From Tetracentron sinense (lineage: Eukaryota; Streptophyta; Magnoliopsida; Trochodendrales; Trochodendraceae): a stretch of DNA of 64,000 nucleotides. Under the pieces are notes generated by a model, which was not told the origin of the DNA, did no database searches, and worked only from the letters and a program-made list of their open reading frames with translations. The translations under genes and the position numbers were made by a program. Where the stretch lies: positions 4,006,639 to 4,070,638 of the forward strand of contig CM026562.1 in NCBI GenBank assembly GCA_015143295.1. The letters are read 5' to 3'. This document shows, one piece after another, positions 56,256-64,000 of the stretch (positions are counted from its first letter, which is position 1; each line of letters begins with the position of its first letter).

Positions 56256-57866
56256 ATCTTTTCTAAAAGTGTTTTTACAAAAAAAACCCCTAACTTTTCA
56301 AGTATTTGTAAATACTCCCTCGTGTTTTATGATTTTGCATTATAGTCCATTGACTTTTAAATCTTTTTGCAAATACACCATTCCATCCAAAAGTTGGTAA
56401 ACAGATGTTATATTTTGTATGAAACGACCTTTTTAACCTTATTTTGATTTTAAGGAGATTTGTAAAAACTTTTCATAAGAGAAGTTTTTGTATCATATTA
56501 ACTATGGTTAAGATTCACTCACTCTTGGGATTCATCGACTTAACCTTGTTTTTTGGAAAAAAAAGTATTAACGTTAGGTTTATTATGCTTAACCACGGTT
56601 AAAGTCGGCTCTACAATCTGGCATGTGTCCCTTTTAAGATTCTTAATTGTGGTTAAGATTCATTCACCCATACGATTCATGCATGTAACCTTGGTTTTTA
56701 GAATAAAAAAAATTAACCTTAGATTGGTTATGCTTAATCACAGTTAAAGGAGTCTCTACAAGTTGTTATGTGTCCCTTTTAATATTCATTAACTATGGTC
56801 AAGATTCATTCGCCCCTAGAGTTCATGCATCTAAACTTGGTTTTTAGAAGAAAAAAAATTAACCTTATAAATTGATTATGCTTAGCTACAGTTAAAGGAG
56901 GATCTACAAGCCGCCACGTGTCCCTTTTAATACTCACTAATAGTGGTGAATATTCACTCACCTCTAGGGTTAATGCATCTAATCTTGGATTTTAGAATTA
57001 TATATATATATAAACCTGACAATGCTTACCCCCATCTTAAGGGGGCTCTACAAACCATCACATGTCCTTTTTAACACCCACTAATTGTGGTTAAGATTCA
57101 CTCGCCCCTTGGGTTCATGCATCTAACCATGGTTTTTAGATGAAAAAAATATTAACCTTAAATTGATTATACTTAACCACAATTAAAGGAGACTCTACAA
57201 GCTGGCACGTGTCCCTTTTAACACCCACTAATTAGGGTTAAAATTCACTCACCCTCTTGGGTTCATACATCTAACCTTTGTTTTCAAAAGAAAAAAAATA
57301 TTAAGCTTAGATTGATTATACTTAACCACAGTTAAAGAAGGCTCAACAGACTGCCCAGTGTCCCATTTTAACACCCACTAACAGTGGTTAATATTCACTT
57401 AGCCTTAGGGTTCATGCATCTAACCTTCGATTTTAGAAGAAAAAAACATTAACCTGAGGTTGAATATGCTTAACCACAGTTAAAGAGAACTCTACAAGCC
57501 ACCATGTGTCCCTTTTACCACTTACTAACTATAGTTAAGATTCACTCACCCTTAGGGTTCATCCAACTAACCTTGTTTTTTAGATTTTCTTAAAAATATT
57601 AACCACTAACCTCAATTAAAGGGGATAAATGGAACACATGGTGACTTTTATAAGCATGTGTTCAATCTAAGTCATTGAAAGAAGGTTAAAAATGTCATTT
57701 CACAAAAAATTTAAAAACTGTTAACTAGCTTTAGGATGAAAGGGTGGATTTGCAAAAAGTTTTGAAACTTAGCAGGGCATAATACAAAACCACAAAACAC
57801 AAGGGGGGTTGTTACAAATAGCTTAAAAGATAGTGGGTTTTTGTAAAAAAACTCTTTCTAAAATAT
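56256..57866. mobile_element. Long-TIR element enclosing an 8-unit array
   Basis: Left TIR about 56256-56450 (ttctaaaagtgtttttacaa, ccctcgtgttttatgatttt, caccattccatccaaaagtt, cctttttaacctt). Right TIR about 57680-57866 is its diverged inverse (aaggttaaaaatgtcatttc, ctttaggatgaaagggtgga, aaaccacaaaacacaagggg, ttgtaaaaaaac). Between them lie eight tandem units (56490-57640). No transposase is seen. The TIR length suggests a MULE-like or foldback element. The family is not one I recognise. Confidence 0.6.
56490..57640 (+). repeat. Array of eight about 146-bp MITE-like units (array 1)
   Basis: The marker word gttaagattcac and its variants occur at about 56509, 56652, 56797, 56945, 57089, 57236, 57384 and 57534, a spacing of 143-150 bp. 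Each unit runs: start word, (t)agggttcatgcatctaacc, ttggtttttagaagaaaaa, ttaaccttagattgattatg, cttaaccacagttaaagg, ctctacaag, cacgtgtccctttta. The first and the inner 'ttaaccacagtta' words are inverted relative to each other, as in the dispersed MITE. Unit 4 is followed by a TA run (about 57000-57012). Confidence 0.9.
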
Positions 57867-58545
57867 AATTAAATTTAGGTGGAACCAACATTATTGGATT
57901 CCAATTTCCTAAAATAATTGAACTGGAATTACCTCATGAAAAGTAGACCAGAGCACAAAGAATTATTTCTCATCTACGTCTTCATTCAACACCAGCAAAG
58001 ACTGGAATCAACTCATGAAAAGTAAACCACAAGAATTATCTCACATCTACCATCTACATCTTTATTCAACACCAGTAAAGACTGAGTCGGGGTCTTTTTG
58101 TAGAGGCTTCTATAACATTCCATGTATACCTTTCACAGAGCTCTTGTTAAACTTATCATTTCTAAAATATTATCTTTTTTAAAAGTGTTTTTACAAAGAT
58201 AGAGGGTTTTTGCAAAAAACCATATCTAAAATATAATTAAATTTAGGTGGGATCTACATTGTTGGATTCTAGTTTCCTAAAATAATTGAACTACAATTAG
58301 CTCATGAAAAGTAGACCACGAGAATTGTTTCACATCTATCATCAACGCATTCATTCAACACCAGCAAAGACTGGAATTAGCTAATGAAAAGTAGACCATA
58401 AGGATTATCTCACAGTTACCATCTACGTCTTCATTCAACCCCAGCAAGATTGAGTCGGGGCCTTTTTGTAGCTGCTTTTACAACATTCCTTATGTACCTT
58501 TCACAGAGTTCTTTTGAGACTTATCCTTCCTAAAATATTATCTTT
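57867..58545 (+). repeat. Satellite of about 365-bp units, first cluster
   Basis: Marker gagtcggggtctttttgtag at about 58086 and its copy at about 58449 (363 bp apart). Each unit contains ataattgaactggaattagc, catgaaaagtagaccacaag and ctaccatctacgtcttcatt. The last two blocks are doubled within a unit (about 80-bp inner repeat). Confidence 0.85.
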
Positions 58546-59880
58546 TCTAAAAGTTTTTTCACAAAAAAACGCTTAACTTTTCAAGTATTTGTAAATACTC
58601 CCTCGTGTTTTAGGATTTTGCATTATAGTCCGTTAACTTTTAAATCTGTTTGCAAATACACCATTCCATCCAAAAGTTGGTAAACAGATATTATATTCTT
58701 TTATGAAATAACCTTTTTAACCTTATTTTGATTTTAAGGAGATTTGTAAAAACTTTTCATAAGAGAAGTTTTTGTATCGCATTAACTATGGTTAAGATTC
58801 ACTCACTCCTGGGATTCATCAACTTAACCTTGTTTTTTGGAAAAAAAAAAGTATTAACATTAGGTTTATTATGCTTAACCACGGTTAAAGTCGGCTCTAC
58901 AATCTAACATGTGTCCCTTTTAAGACTCTTAATTGTGGTTAAGATTCCTTCACCCATACGATTCATGCATCTAACCTTGGTTTTTAGAATTAAAAAAATT
59001 AACCTTAAATTGGTTATTCTTAATCCTGGTTAAAGGAGGCTCTACAAGTTGTCGTGTGTCCCTTTTAATACTCATTAACTATGGCTAAGATTCATTTGCC
59101 CCTAGAGTTCATGCATCTAAACTTGGTTTTTAGAAGAAACACTATTATCCTTATAAATTGATTATGCTTAGCTACTGTTAAAGGAGGATCAACAAGCTGC
59201 CACGTGTCCCTTTAATACTGACTAACAGTGGTGAATATTCACTCACCCCTAGGGTTAATGCATCTAACCTTGGATTTTATATATATATATATATATATAA
59301 ACTTGATTATTCTTACCCACATTTAAAGGGGGCTCAACAAACCGTCACATGTCCTTTTTAACGCCCATTAACCGTGGTTAAGATTCACTCACCCCTTGGG
59401 TTTATGCATCTAACCATGGTTTTTAGAAGAGAAAAATATTAACTTTGATTGATTGTGCTTAACCACAATTAAAGGAGACTTTACAAGCGGCCATGTGTCC
59501 CTTTTAACACCCACTAATTGTGGTTAAGATTCACCCACCCTCTTGGGTTCATGCATCTAATCTTAGTTTTCAGAAGAAAAAAAATATTAACCTTAGATTG
59601 ATTAAACTTAACCACAGTTAAAGTAGCCTCTAAAGGCTACCATGTGTCCCATTTTAACACCCACTAACAGTGGTTAATATTCACTCAGCCCAGGGTTCAT
59701 GCATCTAACCTTAGATTTTAAAAGAAAAAAACATTAACCTTACGTTGAATATGATTAACCACAGTCAAAGAGAACTCTACAAGCCACCATATGTTCCTTT
59801 TACCACTAACTAACTATAGTTAAGTTTCGCTCGCCCTTAGGGTTCATTCATCTAATCTTAGTTTTTTATATTTTACCACT
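58546..59880 (+). repeat. Second copy of the TIR plus 8-unit array block
   Basis: The left TIR equivalent is at about 58550-58770, followed by eight units with markers at about 58790, 58938, 59083, 59231, 59376, 59523, 59670 and 59818. Unit-specific features match array 1 in order: unit 4 begins gtgaatattcactcacc and is followed by a TA run (about 59278-59300) in both arrays. The inverted right TIR is missing; the sequence passes straight into the 365-bp satellite. Confidence 0.88.
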
Positions 59881-61830
59881 ATCTACCATCTACGTCTTCA
59901 TTCAACACCAGCAAAGACTGGAATTAGCTCATGAAAAGTGGACCACAAGAATTATCTCACATCTACCATCTACGTCTTCATTCAACACCAGCAAAGACTG
60001 AGTCCGAGTTTTTTTTTATAGGCTTACTTAACATTCCTTATATACCTTTCACAGAGTTCTTGTGAGACTTATTCTTTCTTAAGTATTATCTTTTCTAAAA
60101 TTGTTTTTACAAAGTTAGAGGATTTTTGCAATAAACCATTTATAAAATATAATTGACTTTAGGTGGCACCTACATTGTTTGACTCCAGTTTCTTAAAATA
60201 ATTGAACTGCAATTAGCTCTTAAAAAGTAGACCACAAGAATTATGTCACATTTACCATCTTCGTCTTCATTCAACATAGAAAATACTGGAATTAGCTTAT
60301 GAAAAGTGGACCACAAGAATTATCTCGTATCTACCATCTATGTCTTCATTCAATAACAGCAAAGACTGAGTCGGGATCTTTTTGTAGAGGCTTCTATAAC
60401 ATTTCTTGTATACCTTTCACAGAGTTCTTATTAGACTTTTTATTTATAAAATATTATCTTTTCTAAAAGTGTTTTTACAAACGTATAAGATTTTTATAAA
60501 AAAACGCTTTCTAAAATAATATTGAAATTAGGTGAGACCTACATTGGACTCTAGTTTCCTAAAATAATTGAACTAGAATTAACTCATGAAAAGTAGACCA
60601 CAAGAATTGTGTTACATCTACCATTTACGTCTTCATTCAACATTTGCAAAGACTGGAATTTGCTTATGAAAAGTAGGCTACAAGATTTATCTTACATCTA
60701 TCATCTACGTCATCATTCAACACCTGAAAAGGCTGAGTCGAGGTCTTTTTGTAGAGGTTTCTAGAACATTCCTTGTATACCTTTCATAGGGTTCTTGTGA
60801 GACTTATCCTTTTTAAAATATTATTTTTTCTAAAAGTATTTTTACAAAGATAGAGGGTTTTTGCTAAAAAATCATTCTAAAATATAATTGAATTTAGTTT
60901 GGACCTACGTTATTGGGTGCCAGGTTCTTCAAATAATTGAACTGGAATTAGCTTATGATAAGTAGACCACAAGAATTCTCTCACATCTACCATCTACGTC
61001 TTCATTCAATACAGCCAAGACTGTAATTAGCTTATGAAAAGTAGAACACAAGAATTATCTCACATCTACCATCTATGTCTTCAATCAACAGCAATAAAGA
61101 CTGAGTCGGGGTCTTTTTGTAGAGGCTTCTGTAACATTCGTTGTATGCCTTTTACAGAGTTCTTGTGATACTTATCCTTTGTAAAATATTATCTTTTTAA
61201 AAATTATTTTTTATAAACATAAATGATTTTTGTAAAAAACAATTTCAAAAATATAATTGAATTTAGGTGGGACCTACATGGTTGGATTCCAGTTTCCTAA
61301 AATAATTGAACTGCAATTAGCTCATTAAAAGTAGACCACAAGAATTATCTCACATCTACCATCTACAACTTCATTCAACACCAGCAAAGACTGAAATTAG
61401 CTTATGAAAAGTAGACCACAAGAATTATCTCACATCTAACAGCTACGTCTTCATTCAACATCAGTAAGACTGAGTCGGTGTTTTTTTTGTAGAGACTTAT
61501 ACAACATTCCTTGTATACCTTTCACAGAGTTCTTGTGAAACTTATCATTTCTAAAATATTATCTAGTTAATAGACTTTTTACAAAGATATAGGCTTTTTG
61601 CAAATAACTTTTCCTAAATTTAATTGGATTAGGTGGGACTTATATTGTTGGACTCCAGTTTCCTAAAATAATTGAACTAGATTTACCTCATGAAAAGTAG
61701 ACCACAACAATTATCTCACATATACCATCTACATCTTCATTTAACACAGCAAAGACTGGAATTAGCTCATGAAAAGTAGACCACAAGAATTATCTCACAT
61801 ATACCATCTACGTCTTCATTTAACACCAGC
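59881..61830 (+). repeat. Satellite of about 365-bp units, second cluster
   Basis: Markers of the gagtcgg...tttttgtag type at about 60001, 60368, 60735, 61092 and 61469 (spacing 367, 367, 357, 377). Same composition as the first cluster, including the inner doubling. About five units; no coding capacity. Confidence 0.88.
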
Positions 61831-62064
61831 AAATCTTAACTTTTAAAGTATTTGTAAATACTCCCTCGTGTTTTAGGATTTTGCCTTATAGTCCATTATC
61901 TTTTAAATCTGTTTGCAAATACACCATTCCATCCAAAAGTTGGTAAACATATTTTATATTTTTTTTTGAAATGACCTTTTTAACCTTATTTTGATTTTAA
62001 GGAGATTTGTAAAAACTTTCACAAGAGAAGTTTTTGTAATGCATTAACTATGGTTAAGATTCGC
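61831..62064 (+). repeat. Third left-TIR copy, cut by an LTR
   Basis: aagtatttgtaaatactccctcgtg, caccattccatccaaaagtt and gagatttgtaaaaac repeat the left TIR of 56256 and 58546. The following unit starts (ttaactatggttaagattc) and is broken at 62064 by tgtagcacccc. A third block therefore existed before the LTR element inserted. Confidence 0.8.
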
Positions 62065-62269
62065 TGTAGCACCCCGGACTTTCCATACTTAACGAATAGC
62101 ACTTTCGTGACTAATTGGTTTTCATCGTAGTCTAATTAATAAATAAGGGAGAAATTGGAAATTTCAAACCGTCAGAAATGTTCCTTTTTGAAAGACGAAC
62201 CCAATGCAAGTTGAATCGTCAAAATCGGACGATCGAGTCAAAAGATATGGCCAAAACAGTTCTGACCTG

Positions 62270-62465
62270 CAAAGCACCGATGGCTCGGTCCATTCAGCGA
62301 TTGATCGGTCCAAAACCGATCGATTGGTAGCTATCGACTGGTCAAAAATTTTCTATGGGGAAATTTTCCAGAGAGCATGTTTTTGACCGGTCGCTCGGTT
62401 ATAACACCGATCGCTCGGTAGGCAACCGATCGATCGGTCATAACCACCGATCGCTCGGTCTTCGC
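62270..62465. repeat. Cluster of cgatcgatcggt-type palindromes
   Basis: About eight copies of ccgatcg(a/c)tcggt with variants within 200 bp, in the LTR upstream of its presumed transcription start. Similar but diverged clusters lie at about 10370-10495 and 39475-39550. Confidence 0.8.
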
Positions 62466-63462
62466 GTTTTTGCAGAAATTTCAGTAAGGGTATTTTTGTC
62501 TTTCGGGTGCTAAACCCTTACTTCTTAAGGCTTGCCCGAGCCTTTAGGGCTTATTCAACATACTTAGAGGGTTTTTGAGAGTTAGAGAGAGAGGAGAAGG
62601 GGATTTGCACCTAGGGTTTCTATTGGAGAATGAATCAAAGGGTTTGGCAACCCTAGATCATCCTTAAACTTGGATTGCTTCAAGTTCAAGGCTCGAGCTC
62701 GTGGGGGATCTCGTTCTCAAGCTAGGGCAACATTCTCCAAGGTATTTCAAGAGGGCTTTCTTCCCCAAACCGAGTCTCCCTCAATAAAAGGTTTCCTCCT
62801 TTCAAGTTGGAGCTCAAATCAAGGTTCCTACCAAGATCAAGCCTTGATCTAAAGTTAGTACACCCTACTAACTTCCCCTAGCAATAATCTAGGTTTTCTA
62901 TGTGAAATGTGATTCATGTTAGTATTTTTCCTTCCTTGTAAAATGTATCATCTCTAATAATTATAAACAAGAAAAAGAAAAGGATATGGATGTGTGGATG
63001 AGAGATTGATTGAGGCGATAGGATGTCAAATGTATGATGTGTGATATGTGTGGTATGTGTAATGGAAAATGGAGGATGGGCATTTTACCAATAATGAACT
63101 CACTTTGATTATTGGATGGAAAATATGCACTAAAAAGAAGAAGATGAACGGTGGAGGAACATTGCATGTGATGTGTTTGACAAAATGCCTAAACTATGAA
63201 ATAATGATTTCAATGAAGAAAATGGAAATAGGCTTTATGCATGTATTCGTATGAATGGTGAATTGATTTAAATATCATATTAATTACTCAAATGGCCAAA
63301 TGAATGTACTATGAATTGAATGAATTGTGAGATCATATTTCTCTTGTTATCCTCATTTTCATGATTGTACTATTGACACGTACACGAGCATGCATGTTAC
63401 ATGAACCGAGATTTCAAGAGCATATGCATATAATAACCAACAAGAAAATATTACATGTCAAG

Positions 63463-63735
63463 GAGGTTGGTAGCCCAGGGACATTCGGGTACTAGCCTCT
63501 GGCTCACAAGAAAACCCAAAACACATATTATCAAGGAGGTTGGTAGCCCAGGGACATTCGGGTACTAGCCTCTGACTCACAAGAAAACTAAACAAGTAAT
63601 AAAAATCACATATTATCAAAAAGGTTGGTAGCCCAGGGACATTCGGGTACTAGCCTCTGGCTCACAAGAAAATCATATATCAAGGAGGTTGGCAGCCCAG
63701 GGAGATTCGGGTGCTAGCCTCTGGCTCACAAGTTA
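63463..63735 (+). repeat. Four tandem units of about 70-85 bp
   Basis: The unit contains aggttggtagcccagggaca, then ttcgggtactagcctctggc and tcacaagaaaa. It occurs at about 63463, 63537, 63622 and 63685 with variable A-rich joints. Confidence 0.9.
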
Positions 63736-64000
63736 CAAGATGCAAGGTTACAAGATGATGACAAGGCATTCATGCATGCACACATACATGATTTCTACAA
63801 GGCATACCGAGACATGAAATGGATTTTCAAGCATGAGTTTTATCAGAGTATTTGCATTCATGCACGCACGTCGAGATGATTGTATCGTTCCTTGTTTAAT
63901 ATTGTTTCTTTTGTGATGTTCCTATTACTGCTCTGTATTGTATTACTGTTGTTGTGTTTTATTAATTGTTATGGTTAGCTAGTAGCTTGTATTCGCTAAG

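Larger units (their letters stand above)
62065..64000 (+). mobile_element. Start of a long LTR (probable gypsy), running off the window
   Basis: It begins tgtagcaccccggac directly after a truncated repeat unit. It contains a cluster of cgatcgatcggt-type palindromes (about 62270-62465), an A/G-rich leader (about 62565-62605) of the kind seen at the R start of LTRs here, and a tandem repeat at 63463-63735. No internal region is reached, so the lineage and whether it is whole cannot be judged. Confidence 0.6.

Noticed and set aside
63463-63735. Regular repeats resembling a CRISPR array
   Set aside because: The units are nearly whole-length repeats with short A-rich joints, not short repeats with unique spacers, and they lie in a plant LTR.
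1-64000. tRNA, rRNA or other structural RNA genes
   Set aside because: No cloverleaf, rRNA or snoRNA signature was seen; tRNA-like words at 22705 and 40799 are primer-binding sites, and the B-box-like word at about 16590 belongs to the SINE-like remnant.

Overview
The window is nuclear DNA of a flowering plant. The evidence is L-type lectin receptor kinase genes, Tat-lineage and chromovirus-type Ty3/gypsy elements, copia fragments, a plant L1-type LINE ORF1 with a zinc knuckle, CACTA-like and MITE debris and an Au-SINE-like remnant. No bacterial, organellar or RNA gene was seen. The species cannot be named from the sequence. The only clear host gene family is the L-type lectin receptor kinases (LecRK): one truncated but open copy at 1051-2781 (-), a decayed copy at about 6842-7800 (-), and a nearly full-length pseudogene at 52935-54915 (+). 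The first and last share about 0.9 kb of upstream sequence and lie head to head across about 50 kb of transposable elements.

Layout. 1-1080: transposon-like sequence with three 53-bp repeats and a TATA box, abutting and truncating LecRK copy 1. 1051-8200: LecRK copies 1 and 3 with foldback MITEs between them. 8200-14450: mostly fossils, namely a copia RT scrap, CACTA-like ends and a minus-strand copia LTR. 14450-18850: MITEs, a 21-bp perfect inverted repeat, a SINE-like remnant and a 5' LINE fragment with intact ORF1. 18850-39181: a young Tat-lineage gypsy element (LTR, extra 5' ORF, gag, protease plus G-patch, RT/RNase H/second RNase H/integrase, 3' tandem repeats). A 3.85-kb segment (5' flank plus LTR) recurs almost unchanged at its 3' side. 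39182-50111: two older, badly decayed gypsy elements. 50112-51760: MITEs. 51760-54915: LecRK copy 2 and its promoter. 56256-62064: a complex repeat block in which a MITE-like unit has become an ordered 8-unit array inside a long-TIR element, duplicated as a block and interleaved with a 365-bp satellite. 62065-64000: start of another LTR, running off the window.

The main story is one LecRK locus that was duplicated, inverted and then pushed apart by nested transposon insertions. The most unusual structures are the repeat block at 56-62 kb and the LTR/flank duplication at 35.3-39.2 kb. The latter is either a real rearrangement or two haplotypes wrongly joined in the assembly.
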